A stretch of DNA of 36,122 nucleotides from Phycisphaerales bacterium (GTDB taxonomy: Bacteria > Planctomycetota > Phycisphaerae > Tepidisphaerales > Tepidisphaeraceae). Positions 1 through 8,010 of this stretch are shown piece by piece. The translations under genes and the position numbers were made by a program. Each line of letters opens with the position of its first letter. The stretch's first letter is position 1. Below the pieces are notes generated by a model. It was given only the letters and a program-made list of their open reading frames with translations. It had not been told where the DNA came from and did not search any database. The DNA lies in the NCBI GenBank assembly GCA_020847545.1, contig JADLBV010000002.1:1-36122 (forward strand), read 5' to 3'.

Positions 1-264
1 CTTGATGTTGAGGATGATGTCGGTGACATCCTCCATGACACCATTGAGGCTGGAAAATTCGTGTTCGGCACCCTTGATTTTGACATGGGTGACGGCGGCG
101 CCTTCCAGCGAGCTGAGCAGGATTCGGCGAAGGCTGTTGCCCACGGTGGTGCCGAAGCCGCGCTCGAAGGGTTCGGCGGTGAATTTGCCATAGGTATCGG
201 TGGACATCTGCTCGTCGCGAACCACGCGAGAGGGAAGTTCCAAACCACGCCAACGAATTCTCAT
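1..264 (-). CDS. rpoA: RNA polymerase alpha subunit, N-terminal fragment (cut by window edge)
   Basis: The 88 visible residues are the start of the alpha-subunit N-terminal domain, which dimerises and nucleates assembly of beta and beta-prime. The stretch [20 protein letters not shown] is the alpha-NTD dimerisation signature, followed by [20 protein letters not shown]. The start is the ATG at 262-264, preceded by an AGGAG ribosome binding site about 7 nt upstream. It is the last visible gene of the cluster and follows rpsK directly; rpsD, which usually lies between them, is absent. The C-terminal part lies beyond position 1, so nothing can be said about alpha-CTD. Confidence 0.96.
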   Translation of the reverse strand, partial: MRIRWRGLELPSRVVRDEQMSTDTYGKFTAEPFERGFGTTVGNSLRRILLSSLEGAAVTHVKIKGAEHEFSSLNGVMEDVTDIILNIK

Positions 265-306
265 GATGATCTCCTGTTGAACCGGCCGGAATTGCGGGAG
301 TTTGCC

Positions 307-324
307 GCCCCCACCATCGGGGGC
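307..324 (-). other. Hairpin in rpsK-rpoA gap
   Basis: A perfect 6-bp GC stem (GCCCCC/GGGGGC) with a 6-nt loop lies in the 118-bp gap between rpsK and rpoA. No T-run follows in the direction of transcription, so it is not a classical terminator. It could be a processing or stability element at the place where rpsD would normally be. Confidence 0.4.
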
Positions 325-382
325 CATCTGTCTTCCGCCTCGTCCGCCGAGTCGAATAATTTTGTTTCAGACAATACGCCAA

Positions 383-790
383 TCAGACGCGACGTTTCTT
401 GGGCGGTCGACAACCGTTGTGGGGCAGCGGGGTCACGTCTTCGATGCCCAGGATTTTGAGACCGGCGTTTTGCAACTGCAAAACGGCCTGTTCACGACCG
501 GCGCCGGGGCCTTTGACCTTGACTTCGACTTCAATCAGGCCGTGCTTGCGGGCCTGGTTGGCGGCGTTTTCGGCGGCCCGGCCGGCGGCGAACGGGGTGC
601 TCTTGCGGGCGCCCTTGAAGCCGACGGTTCCGGCCGATGCCCATGAAAGGGTCTCGCCATTGGTGTCGGTGATGGTCACCATCGTGTTGTTGAAGGTCGC
701 CTTGATATGGGCGACGCCACGGGTGACGCCTTTGCGGATGCGTTTTTTGGCGGCGGCCTTTGCGCCGGCTGCCTTGCTTGTTTCTGCCAT
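383..790 (-). CDS. rpsK: 30S ribosomal protein S11
   Basis: S11 of the 30S platform, which helps form the cleft holding the Shine-Dalgarno/anti-Shine-Dalgarno duplex. The 135 residues match the family length with a short Ala/Lys-rich N-terminus. Family motifs are visible: [20 protein letters not shown] (about residues 25-44) and the C-terminal [15 protein letters not shown], with the conserved NGCRPPK. The ATG at 788-790 is preceded by AAAGGA about 8 nt upstream. It follows rpsM after 143 bp that carry a heptad inverted-repeat element. Confidence 0.98.
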   Translation of the reverse strand: MAETSKAAGAKAAAKKRIRKGVTRGVAHIKATFNNTMVTITDTNGETLSWASAGTVGFKGARKSTPFAAGRAAENAANQARKHGLIEVEVKVKGPGAGREQAVLQLQNAGLKILGIEDVTPLPHNGCRPPKKRRV

Positions 791-819
791 GATCGATTTC
801 CTTTCGCGGATCGTCCGGT

Positions 820-931
820 CTAGGTGCTAGAAACTTGATACTAGAAACTAGAACTGGTGAAAAACGCCCGCAAATATGTAACCTATTCCCTCTACCTCTA
901 GTTTCTGTTCTCTAGTTTCTAGTTTCTAGAA
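820..931. repeat. Heptad inverted-repeat element in rpsM-rpsK gap (element A)
   Basis: The arm at 820-854 consists of five consecutive 7-bp units of type CTAGAAA (variants CTAGGTG, CTTGATA, CTAGAAC). After about 42 bp comes an opposed arm at 897-931 of five units of type TCTAGTT or TCTAGAA, so the arms are mutually inverted. On the minus (coding) strand the first arm begins 2 nt after the rpsM stop codon. In RNA it could fold as a long imperfect hairpin between the two cistrons. Confidence 0.8.
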
Positions 932-933
932 CT

Positions 934-1320
934 TTACTTGCCGAGTTCCTTCACGCCCTTCTTGCCGGCGACGGTTTTGCGCGGACCTTTTCGGGTGCGG
1001 GCATTGGAGCGGGTGCGCTGGCCGCGAACCGGCAACGAACGCCGATGGCGGTGGCCACGATAGCTGCCGATGTCGCGCAGGCGGGCGATGTTCTGTTGAA
1101 TCTGGCGGCGGAGGGCGCCTTCGACGGGATAGGACTTGTCGAGGATGCCGATGATTTTCGCCAGTTCCTCCTCGGTCAATTCCTTGGCCCGGCGCTGGGG
1201 ATCGATGCCGGCTTCCTTGAGAATGGCACGGCTGTTGGTCGGGCCGACGCCATAAATGTAGCCAAGGCTGACCCAGATGGGTTTATCGTTGGGAATATCA
1301 ACGCCTGCGATACGGGGCAT
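934..1320 (-). CDS. rpsM: 30S ribosomal protein S13
   Basis: S13 of the 30S head, which contacts S19 and the P-site tRNA and forms inter-subunit bridges. It begins [20 protein letters not shown] and carries the helix-two-turn-helix region [20 protein letters not shown]. The basic tail has the conserved [20 protein letters not shown]. The length of 128 residues is slightly above the usual 115-125. The ATG has GGAG 5 nt upstream. It is the second gene behind the internal promoter at 1513-1541. Confidence 0.98.
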   Translation of the reverse strand: MPRIAGVDIPNDKPIWVSLGYIYGVGPTNSRAILKEAGIDPQRRAKELTEEELAKIIGILDKSYPVEGALRRQIQQNIARLRDIGSYRGHRHRRSLPVRGQRTRSNARTRKGPRKTVAGKKGVKELGK

Positions 1321-1347
1321 GTTTGCTCCAGTGACTGTTTGCTTGAA

Positions 1348-1461
1348 TTAACCTTGTTTCTGCTTGTGTTTGGTATTGCTGCAAATCACCCGAACGATAC
1401 CTTTTCGGCGGACGATCTTGCAGTTTTCGCAGATTCTTCTAACGCTTGCTCGAACTTTCAT
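1348..1461 (-). CDS. rpmJ: 50S ribosomal protein L36
   Basis: A 37-residue protein starting [20 protein letters not shown]. It is the zinc-binding (C+) form of L36, with ligands C11, C14, C27 and H32. L36 sits near the peptidyl-transferase side of the 50S and stabilises 23S domain packing. The ATG at 1459-1461 is preceded by GAGG 9 nt upstream. It is the first gene behind a strong promoter, and infA, usually just before it, is missing. Confidence 0.97.
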   Translation of the reverse strand: MKVRASVRRICENCKIVRRKGIVRVICSNTKHKQKQG

Positions 1462-1484
1462 GACAACTTACCTCAATAGGATCA

Positions 1485-1502
1485 CCAGCGCGGCTGCACT
1501 GG
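1485..1502 (-). promoter_or_regulatory. 5'-leader hairpin of rpmJ-rpsM-rpsK-rpoA transcript
   Basis: On the minus strand CCAGTGC and GCGCTGG pair in seven positions (one G-U) around an AGCC tetraloop. The predicted transcription start lies about 3-5 nt before it, so the hairpin would form the 5' end of the mRNA, 23 nt before the rpmJ start codon. It may stabilise the transcript or be a protein-binding site; that is inference. Confidence 0.55.
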
Positions 1503-1512
1503 CGAATCGATT

Positions 1513-1541
1513 ATTATAACCATCTCCCGTTTCCACCTCAA
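1513..1541 (-). promoter_or_regulatory. Sigma-70-type promoter for rpmJ-rpsM-rpsK-rpoA
   Basis: On the minus strand TTGAGG (1536-1541) is followed after exactly 17 bp by a perfect TATAAT (1513-1518). It lies between the map stop codon and the rpmJ leader. It would let the small alpha-operon part be transcribed independently of the long S10/spc transcript. Confidence 0.75.
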
Positions 1542-1553
1542 GGGGTTGCGGAC

Positions 1554-2348
1554 TTAAATTCCCCAGGGTGGACGACCATCGGTCAGGACTTCGACGCCGA
1601 CTTCGGTCATGGCGATGGTATGCTCAAAATGGGCGGCCGGCTGACGGTCGTGGGTGATGACGGTCCAGCCATCGGGAAGCATGTCCACCTCCCGTTTGCC
1701 CATGACGACCATCGGTTCAACCGCCAGGGTCATGCCCGGACGGAGGCCAAAATCGCCCCGTAATTGCTCGGCGGTGACGAAATTGGCGACTTTTGGCTCC
1801 TCGTGCATGGTTCGACCGATGCCGTGGCCGACAAATTCGCGAACGACGTTAAATCCATTGCGTTCAACGTGATACTGCATGAGCCGGGCGATGTCGGACC
1901 ATTTTCGGCCGGGTTTCATGTTGTTGATCGCCAGGTTGAGCGTTTCACGGGTGACATCCAGTAGTTTTTGGGTGGAGGGGGATATTTTACCAATCGGGAT
2001 GGTGGTGGCGGTGTCGCAGCAATAGCCATTGAGCGACAAGGCGAGGTCGAGCGTCACAATGTCGCCAATTTTCAAGGCGCGGGGGCCGGGGATGCCGTGA
2101 ACAACCTCCTCGTTGATGCTGATGCAAAGGGGGGAGGGGAAACCCTGGCCAGGCTTGTAGGTGGGGTAATTTTTGGAGAGGCCGATTGCCTCGTTCTTGT
2201 CCAGTTCACGCTGGGCCAGTTCTTCAAGCTCCATGGTGGTGACGCCGGGTTTGGCTGCGGCTTCCATCAGGGCAAGGATGTCATGGGCGACCTGACCGGC
2301 GCGGCGCATCATCTCAATTTCGCGGCGGGTTTTGATGATGATCGGCAT
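1554..2348 (-). CDS. map: Type I methionine aminopeptidase
   Basis: Removes the N-terminal methionine from new proteins at the ribosome. All five metal ligands of the pita-bread fold are present: D101, D112, H175, E211 and E242, in contexts such as GHGIGRTMHEEP and VEPM; H84 is the conserved substrate-side histidine. The 264 residues correspond to the short type Ia form without an N-terminal zinc or SH3-like extension. It lies directly after secY, as in many spc operons, but adk and infA, which usually flank it, are absent. Confidence 0.97.
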   Translation of the reverse strand: MPIIIKTRREIEMMRRAGQVAHDILALMEAAAKPGVTTMELEELAQRELDKNEAIGLSKNYPTYKPGQGFPSPLCISINEEVVHGIPGPRALKIGDIVTLDLALSLNGYCCDTATTIPIGKISPSTQKLLDVTRETLNLAINNMKPGRKWSDIARLMQYHVERNGFNVVREFVGHGIGRTMHEEPKVANFVTAEQLRGDFGLRPGMTLAVEPMVVMGKREVDMLPDGWTVITHDRQPAAHFEHTIAMTEVGVEVLTDGRPPWGI

Positions 2349-2379
2349 GGATCAGAATAGGTTGTGACCTGTTAAGAGG

Positions 2380-3768
2380 TCAAAACTGGCTTCCCTTGAT
2401 GCGACGTCCTTTTTGGCCGGGGCCGCCGCTGAGGAAACCGCCATAATTACGCATCAACAGATTGGCCTCGATGCGTTGAACCATGTCCAGCGCGACGGCG
2501 ACGACGATGAGCAGGCCGGTCCCGCCCAGGAAGGCGGTGATGTGCCAGTCGATCTTCATCGAGGCACTGACGGCCGTGGGGACCACCGCGATGATCGACA
2601 AAAATGCAGCGCCGACGTAGGTGATGCGGACCATGACTTTTTCGAGATAGTCGGCGGTGCGTTTGCCGGGGCGCATGCCGGGGATGAAGCTGCCGTAATC
2701 GCGGAGCTGGTTGGCCATTTCCTTGGGTTGGAACTGGACGGTGTTCCAGAAGTAGCTGAAGAAGTAGATCAGCGCCACTTCGGTCATGATGTAGACGTAT
2801 TCGCCGCGGGCGAATTCGGTGTTGAGGAATTCAAACGCCCGAACGCCGGGGAAGGCGTGGGCCAGCCAGCCAAAAAAGACGCCCGGAAAGAGCATCAATG
2901 ACTGGGCGAAGATGATCGGCATCACGCCGCCGTGGTTGACGCGCAGGGGGAGGAACTGGCGTTGGCCGCCGTAGACCCGCCGGCCACGGGTGTGCTTGGC
3001 CTGCTGGATGGGGATTCGGCGCTGGGCCTGGGTGATCAGGATCGAGCCGGCCACGACAAAGATAAATGAGAAGACCAGGAAGATAATTTTGCCCACGCCG
3101 ATCTGCTTGGTGGCGTCGGCGGCCTGACTGAAGCTGGTCTGTTCGACCAGCAGGCCGATGGCAAAGGGCATGCGGGCGACGATGCCGGCGAGGATCAGCA
3201 AGCTGATGCCGTTGCCAAGGCCGTATTCATCGATCTGTTCGCCCAGCCACATCATGAAGATGGAGCCGGCGGTCAGAGATGTGATGCCCATGAGCCAGAA
3301 GGTGAAGGTGCCGCGCAATTCGGGCACGACCATTGGGGGATCGCTGTTATTGAGGAAGCTGAGCCAGAAAATGGCCTGGATCAGGCAGAGTGGAACGGTC
3401 GCATAGCGAGTCCATTCCTGGATTTTTTTGCGGCCGGTTTCCCCTTCTTTCTGGAGTTTTTCCAGGGAGGGCAAAACGGTCGTTAAAAGCTGGAAAATAA
3501 TCGAGGATGAGATGTAGGGCATGATGCCCAGACCGAAGATCGTGCTTTGCGAGAGATTGCCGCCGGAAAAGAGGGAGACGTAATCGGCCAACCGACTGAG
3601 CGGGCTGCCGCTGTCGCCGCTCTGGGCGGTTTTGTCCATCGCCGCCTGATCGACGCCCGGCAACGGGACGTGATAACCGATGCGATAGACCGCGAGCATG
3701 AACAGCGTGAACAGGACTTTGTTTCGCAGTTCGGGGATGCGGAAGATGTTGATCAACGTCTTGAACAT
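2380..3768 (-). CDS. secY: Protein translocase subunit SecY
   Basis: Central pore subunit of the SecYEG channel, with about ten transmembrane helices spread over 462 residues. Recognisable parts are the N-terminal RIPELRNKVLFTL, the TM2 region GIMPYISSSIIFQLL, the cytoplasmic loop QAQRRIPIQQAKHTRGRR, and the loop motif with RPGKRTADYLEKVMVRITYVG. The ATG has GAGGAAG upstream at about 9 nt. It follows rplO after 48 bp and is transcribed with the ribosomal proteins, coupling translocon supply to ribosome supply. Confidence 0.98.
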   Translation of the reverse strand: MFKTLINIFRIPELRNKVLFTLFMLAVYRIGYHVPLPGVDQAAMDKTAQSGDSGSPLSRLADYVSLFSGGNLSQSTIFGLGIMPYISSSIIFQLLTTVLPSLEKLQKEGETGRKKIQEWTRYATVPLCLIQAIFWLSFLNNSDPPMVVPELRGTFTFWLMGITSLTAGSIFMMWLGEQIDEYGLGNGISLLILAGIVARMPFAIGLLVEQTSFSQAADATKQIGVGKIIFLVFSFIFVVAGSILITQAQRRIPIQQAKHTRGRRVYGGQRQFLPLRVNHGGVMPIIFAQSLMLFPGVFFGWLAHAFPGVRAFEFLNTEFARGEYVYIMTEVALIYFFSYFWNTVQFQPKEMANQLRDYGSFIPGMRPGKRTADYLEKVMVRITYVGAAFLSIIAVVPTAVSASMKIDWHITAFLGGTGLLIVVAVALDMVQRIEANLLMRNYGGFLSGGPGQKGRRIKGSQF

Positions 3769-3816
3769 GGATGCCGCTTCCTCGGTTACGTTCCTTCCAT
3801 GCGGGTTGCTTGACGG

Positions 3817-4377
3817 CTATTGGGCCGCGGGCGCATCGGTGGTCGCCTCGGCGGCGGCCGCTGGGGCCTTTTTCTCGGTCGGGCGCGGAATGAACCGCTT
3901 TTTGGGCTTGGGGAACTCAAAGGCTTCGCCCTTGAGATTCTGAGCGGACCCACCGGCCTGGGTGATCTTCTGATGCGCTGAACGGCTGTAAGCGCCGGCG
4001 ATGACGGTCAGCTTTTTGCTCACCTCTCCGTCGCCGAGGATTTTGACCGGCCAGCGATCATCCGGCACAAGACCGGCTTCGATCAGGACGGCGGCGTCAA
4101 TGGTGGCACCATCATCAAAGCTGGACAGGTCGGCCAGGTTCACCGCATGGAATCGGCGCTCGAAATTGTCGTTGCTGAAACCGCGCTTGGGCAGACGACG
4201 GAAGATCGGCGTCTGGCCGCCTTCGTAGCCGCGCTTGATGTAGGTTCCTACGCGGGCCTTGGAGCCTTTGTTGCCTCGGCCGGAGGTTTTACCGTGGCCG
4301 CTGGATTCGCCGCGACCCTTGCGCTTGGGCAGTTTGTTGCGGGGAACGGCGACCGTGATGTCGTGAATCATGCTCAT
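3817..4377 (-). CDS. rplO: 50S ribosomal protein L15
   Basis: Late-assembly 50S protein. The N-terminal glycine-rich basic region with GRGESSGHGKTSGRGNKGSK and the later GGQTPIFRRLPKRGFSN are family hallmarks. At 186 residues it is about 40 longer than the E. coli protein. The excess is mostly a C-terminal tail rich in Ala, Lys, Glu and Thr (last 25 residues) that looks disordered. It is separated from rpsE by only 37 bp, so rpmD (L30), usually between them, is absent. Confidence 0.97.
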   Translation of the reverse strand: MSMIHDITVAVPRNKLPKRKGRGESSGHGKTSGRGNKGSKARVGTYIKRGYEGGQTPIFRRLPKRGFSNDNFERRFHAVNLADLSSFDDGATIDAAVLIEAGLVPDDRWPVKILGDGEVSKKLTVIAGAYSRSAHQKITQAGGSAQNLKGEAFEFPKPKKRFIPRPTEKKAPAAAAEATTDAPAAQ

Positions 4378-4414
4378 AATGCACCAGTTGCTCTTTGCTT
4401 ATTGATCGATCCCA

Positions 4415-5110
4415 TCATGCGGTGACGAGTTCTCCCGCGCCTTTGGGGAGCGAGACGCCGCGGCTGCCTTCAACCTGTTCGCGGTTGCGAAGCTGCTGGA
4501 GGGCGGCGATCGAGGCCTTGACCAGGTTCTTGGGGCTGGTTGACCCGTAGGCCTTGGTCAGAATGTCGGTGATGCCGGTCAGTTCAACCACCGGACGGAC
4601 GCTCTTGCCGGCGGTGACGCCGGTTCCGGGTCGGGCGGGGACAAGCACCACGGTGCTGGCGCCGCTGCGGCCTTTGACGATGTGCGGAATGGTCGTCCCC
4701 TTGAGGTTGACCTTGAACATCTGTTTGCGGGCGTCCTTGGTGGCTTTTTCGACGGCCGGAGGACCTTCGTTGGCCTTGCCGTAACCGATGCCGATGTTGC
4801 CGCGACGATCGCCGGCGACAACCAGCGCGCCGAAGCTGAATGTGCGGCCGCCCTTGACGACCTTGGAACAGCGGTAGATGCGGACGACGGCGGATTCGAC
4901 GCCGCTTTCATCGGCGCGGTCGCGATCGCGGTCGCGCCGCGGGCCGCCACGTCCACGCTGGCCACCTTCGCGTCCGCCGCCACGACGATCACGGGAATCG
5001 CCCTGGGGTTGACCTTCGGTCGGCGCGGATGATTCAACGGCCGCTTGCGGGGCCTGTTCCGACTGGGCGGGTTGCTGTGTTTCGGTTGGATTCTGATTTT
5101 CTTCAGCCAT
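4415..5110 (-). CDS. rpsE: 30S ribosomal protein S5 with long N-terminal extension
   Basis: S5 affects decoding fidelity and the mRNA entry channel. The conserved protein starts near residue 71, with the double-stranded-RNA-binding domain (FGALVVAGDRRGNIGIGYGK) and the C-terminal domain (GSTSPKNLVKASIAALQQL). The first 70 residues are extra: an acidic Gln/Glu/Pro part followed by an Arg/Gly/Asp-rich part (RRGGGREGGQRGRGG), probably disordered and RNA-binding. The 231 residues compare with about 165 in E. coli. There is no good alternative start nearer the core domain, and frame and composition continue without a break. Confidence 0.96.
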   Translation of the reverse strand: MAEENQNPTETQQPAQSEQAPQAAVESSAPTEGQPQGDSRDRRGGGREGGQRGRGGPRRDRDRDRADESGVESAVVRIYRCSKVVKGGRTFSFGALVVAGDRRGNIGIGYGKANEGPPAVEKATKDARKQMFKVNLKGTTIPHIVKGRSGASTVVLVPARPGTGVTAGKSVRPVVELTGITDILTKAYGSTSPKNLVKASIAALQQLRNREQVEGSRGVSLPKGAGELVTA

Positions 5111-5133
5111 AACTGCCGCTCACTAATAGTAAG

Positions 5134-5505
5134 TTAGAACTTCAAACCGCCTTCGCGGGCCGCATCGGCCAGGGCCTTGACGCGGCCATGATATTTTCGC
5201 CCGCCGCGGTCAAACGCGACAGCGGTGACGCCGGCGGCCTGTGCCTGTTGGGCGATGGCCTGGCCGACCTTTTTGGCCGCGGCGATGTTGCCGCCATTTT
5301 TGAGGTCGCCGCGAACTTCGCCGTCGATGCTCGACGCCGAGGCCAGCGTGCGGCCGGCATGGTCGTCGACAATCTGGGCATAAATGTGCTTGTCGCTGCG
5401 GAAGACCGACAAACGCGGCCTTTGCGGCGTGCCAAAGAGGGTGGAGCGGATGCTCCATTTGCGCCGTTCGAGGCGTTTGGCCTTTTTCTGATTTTTGTCT
5501 GCCAT
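5134..5505 (-). CDS. rplR: 50S ribosomal protein L18
   Basis: Binds 5S rRNA in the central protuberance together with L5. The family motifs [20 protein letters not shown] and [20 protein letters not shown] are visible, and 123 residues is the normal length. The N-terminus is basic ([10 protein letters not shown]), as expected for the 5S-binding arm. It is preceded by an 87-bp gap after rplF in which no repeat was recognised. Confidence 0.97.
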   Translation of the reverse strand: MADKNQKKAKRLERRKWSIRSTLFGTPQRPRLSVFRSDKHIYAQIVDDHAGRTLASASSIDGEVRGDLKNGGNIAAAKKVGQAIAQQAQAAGVTAVAFDRGGRKYHGRVKALADAAREGGLKF

Positions 5506-5592
5506 ATCGTTTCAACTTTCGGGGGCGTCGGTTGGGATTTCGAGGCCCCAGTTGATCCCCCGTTACCATTTCCCAAAACAACAACTGAAAAA

Positions 5593-6150
5593 TTACTTGG
5601 CGCCGGCACCGGCAAACGCCTTGCCCGGCTTGATCTTGACCACTTCGCCTTCGTAACGAATGCCCTTGCCCTTGTACGGTTCGGGCTTGCGGGCACGGCG
5701 GATGTCGCTGGCGAACTGGCCGACCAGTTGCTTGTCCGGACCAGCGACATGGATTTTCGTCGGGCCTTCGAGCGTCACCGCCAGACCCGTTGGAATCGCA
5801 AGGGTGATCTGGTTGGCATATCCAACCGACAGCACCAGGTTCTTGCCCTTTTGTTCGGCCTTGTAGCCGACGCCCTGGATTTCGAGCGTCTTTTTGTAAC
5901 CCTCGGTGGCGCCTTGGACCATGTTGGCAAGGATGGCACGGGTCAGGCCGTGCAGGGCCTTGCTCTGTTTTTCATCATCCGCGCGGGTGATGACCAGTTC
6001 CTTTTTGGCGTCGTCAAGTTTGACGCTGATGGCCGGGTGGACCTGGAATTCCAGTTTGCCCTTGGCGCCTTCCACGCGGACCAGGTGGTCCTGGACGGAG
6101 ATTTTGGCGCCGCCGGTGATCGGGACGGGTTTTTTGCCGATTCGACTCAT
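5593..6150 (-). CDS. rplF: 50S ribosomal protein L6
   Basis: Two-domain protein near the sarcin-ricin loop and factor-binding site. It begins MSRIGKKPVPI and contains GYANQITLAIPTGLAVTLEG and the C-terminal signature RKPEPYKGKGIRYEGE, the L6 signature in its typical position. The length of 185 residues is close to the family norm (about 177), with a short C-terminal AFAGAGAK tail. It lies 31 bp after rpsH. Confidence 0.98.
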   Translation of the reverse strand: MSRIGKKPVPITGGAKISVQDHLVRVEGAKGKLEFQVHPAISVKLDDAKKELVITRADDEKQSKALHGLTRAILANMVQGATEGYKKTLEIQGVGYKAEQKGKNLVLSVGYANQITLAIPTGLAVTLEGPTKIHVAGPDKQLVGQFASDIRRARKPEPYKGKGIRYEGEVVKIKPGKAFAGAGAK

Positions 6151-6181
6151 GTTTCACCAACTTCGTTTCATAGTGCGCCGT

Positions 6182-6580
6182 TTAGCTGACGGTGCAGATC
6201 AGTTCGCCGCCGATGTTGTTTTCACGCGCCCGCCGGTCGCTCATCACACCCTTGCTGGTGCTGACCACCGCGATGCCCATGCCGCTGAGCACGGAAGGGA
6301 GTTCCTGCACCTTGTTGTACAACCGACGGCCCGGCTTGCTTTGGCGGTCGATGGTGTGAATGACTTTGCCGCCGTTCATCTCGTATTTGAGCTTGATACG
6401 GATCTGGCCCTGGCCCTGATCATCGATCAGGTCCACTTCTTCCACGAAGCCCTCATCCTTGAGCACCTGCGCGATGCCCGAGCAGATTTTGCTCTTGGGA
6501 ATGAGGACCATTCGGCGTCCGACGCGGTTGGCGTTTCGGATGCGGGTCAGCATGTCGGCGATGGGATCTTGGTTGTTCAT
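6182..6580 (-). CDS. rpsH: 30S ribosomal protein S8
   Basis: Primary 16S rRNA binder of the central domain; in E. coli it also represses its own operon. It starts MNNQDPIADMLTRIRNANRV and carries the C-terminal signature GMGIAVVSTSKGVMSDRRAR followed by GGELICTV, which forms the rRNA-binding surface. The 132 residues match the family. The 73-bp gap before it, after rpsN, holds no recognised repeat. Whether the E. coli-type feedback site exists here was not visible. Confidence 0.98.
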   Translation of the reverse strand: MNNQDPIADMLTRIRNANRVGRRMVLIPKSKICSGIAQVLKDEGFVEEVDLIDDQGQGQIRIKLKYEMNGGKVIHTIDRQSKPGRRLYNKVQELPSVLSGMGIAVVSTSKGVMSDRRARENNIGGELICTVS

Positions 6581-6653
6581 CGCTACGTCCGTCTCCAGAA
6601 GGGTCTCAACGTCGAGGCCCCGTAAAATTCGTACTGTTCACTCTTCTAAATCG

Positions 6654-6923
6654 TTACCAACTGGCTTTTTTCAAGCCGGGAATCTTGCCCGCCAGCGCCA
6701 GCTCGCGGAGCATGATGCGGGACACCTTGAACTTTCGCAGCACGCCGCGCGACCGGCCGGTGAGCTGGCAGCGGTTGTGCGAGCGGGTGGGGCTGGAATC
6801 GCGCGGAAGGTTGGCCAGGGCGGCGAAATTCCGCTCCTTTTTGAGTTTGCGCCGCACTTCCGCGAATCGCTGCACCAGCTCTTCACGTCGTTTTTGCTTG
6901 TTGACCCAGGCTTTTGTCGCCAT
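6654..6923 (-). CDS. rpsN: 30S ribosomal protein S14 (long, zinc-free form)
   Basis: S14 of the 30S head. At 89 residues with only one cysteine it is the long C-minus type rather than the 61-residue zinc-binding form. Diagnostic parts are RREELVQRF near the N-terminus and the C-terminal [20 protein letters not shown] ending in GLKKASW. It sits between rplE and rpsH as in most spc operons. Confidence 0.97.
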   Translation of the reverse strand: MATKAWVNKQKRREELVQRFAEVRRKLKKERNFAALANLPRDSSPTRSHNRCQLTGRSRGVLRKFKVSRIMLRELALAGKIPGLKKASW

Positions 6924-6950
6924 AAATCGGTTCCTGCTCGGTTGAGACCA

Positions 6951-7655
6951 CTAATCCTTTTTACTTTCATCACGGAAGGGCATCCCAAACTGCTTGAGCA
7001 GTTCGCGGCCATGTTCTATGGATCGCGCGGTGGTGACCATCGTGATGTTCATGCCCTGCTGGAACGTGACGGTTGCCACGTCCACTTCCGGGAAAACGCT
7101 CTGTTCGTTAAAGCCGAAGTTGTAGTTGCCGGCCTTGTCAAAACCCTTGGGGTCCAGGCCGCGGAAGTCCTTGACGCGGGGGATCGCCAGGGCGATTAGC
7201 CGGTCGAGGAATTCATACATCCGACCGCCGCGAAGCGTGACCTTGAGGCCGGTTTCCTGGCCTTCGCGAACCTTGAAGTTCGCGACGCTCTTTTTGGCCT
7301 TGCAACGGACCGGACGCTGTCCGGCGATGACCGCCAGTTCCTTTTCGGCCTGTTCCAGCTTGCCCTTTTCGCCGCTGGTGACGGCCTTGCCCAGGCCCAT
7401 GGAGATGACAATCTTCTCCAGCCGAGGGACGGCCATGACATTTTTCAGACCCAGTTGCTGCTGCAGCGCCGGGACGATCTGGGCGCGATAGCGTTCGAGC
7501 ATGCGCGGGGTTGGCGCGGGCTGCTGAGGCTCATCGGCGCCGGCCGTGTCCAGCTCGGCTGTGGGGCCTGCCTTGGGTTTGCGGGCTTTTTTGTCCGCGC
7601 CGCCCTTGGGGGCCTGTGATTGCTTTTTCTTGTCCTGTTTTTCCTGCTCTGACAT
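6951..7655 (-). CDS. rplE: 50S ribosomal protein L5 with N-terminal extension
   Basis: Binds 5S rRNA and contacts the P-site tRNA elbow. The family core starts near residue 50 (RMLERYRAQIVPALQQQLG), followed by NVMAVPRLEKIVISMGLG and the C-terminal IPRVKDFRGL, with NFGFNEQSVFPEVD. The first 48 residues are an extra Lys/Gln/Pro-rich low-complexity segment, giving 234 residues against about 180 normally. It starts 9 bp after rplX, so the extended start fits the tight spacing. Confidence 0.97.
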   Translation of the reverse strand: MSEQEKQDKKKQSQAPKGGADKKARKPKAGPTAELDTAGADEPQQPAPTPRMLERYRAQIVPALQQQLGLKNVMAVPRLEKIVISMGLGKAVTSGEKGKLEQAEKELAVIAGQRPVRCKAKKSVANFKVREGQETGLKVTLRGGRMYEFLDRLIALAIPRVKDFRGLDPKGFDKAGNYNFGFNEQSVFPEVDVATVTFQQGMNITMVTTARSIEHGRELLKQFGMPFRDESKKD

Positions 7656-7664
7656 AAAAGCCTC

Positions 7665-7994
7665 TTACTTCTTGCCGGTGGGGCCAAGGTCGGTACCGCC
7701 GCGCACCGCGATGCGATGCTTTCGGCCGGCTCGTTCCGCAAACCGAACCCGCGTCCCTTTGCCGCTGGCCGGGTCGAGCGGCATGACGTTGCTCAGGTGA
7801 ATCGGGGCATCCTTCTGGATGCGTCCGCCCTGGGGGTTGCGTTGCGAGGGGCGAACGTGTTTCCACACGCGGTTGATGCCCTCGACCACCACGCGGTCCT
7901 GGCTGGTCAACATGCGCAACACCTTGCCGGTCTTGCCCTTGTCGGCCCCCGCGACCACCATCACCGTATCGCCTGTTTTTATGTGTCGTGCCAT
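7665..7994 (-). CDS. rplX: 50S ribosomal protein L24
   Basis: Early-assembly initiator protein near the exit tunnel. The KOW motif is visible at residues 8-30 (GDTVMVVAGADKGKTGKVLR), followed by the family part with VEGINRVWKHVRPSQRNPQG. The 109 residues match the family. It lies 16 bp after rplN, in the usual order rplN-rplX-rplE. Confidence 0.97.
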   Translation of the reverse strand: MARHIKTGDTVMVVAGADKGKTGKVLRMLTSQDRVVVEGINRVWKHVRPSQRNPQGGRIQKDAPIHLSNVMPLDPASGKGTRVRFAERAGRKHRIAVRGGTDLGPTGKK

Positions 7995-8010
7995 GTTCTT
8001 CTCAAACTTC

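Noticed and set aside
265-382. Hidden rpsD (S4) between rpsK and rpoA
   Set aside because: The gap is only 118 bp, far too short, and has no S4-like frame.
820-931. CRISPR array
   Set aside because: The units are 7 bp and contiguous without unique spacers of CRISPR length; no cas gene is present.
5188-6189. Plus-strand open frame of 333 codons
   Set aside because: Antisense to rplR and rplF, with no recognisable protein motif.
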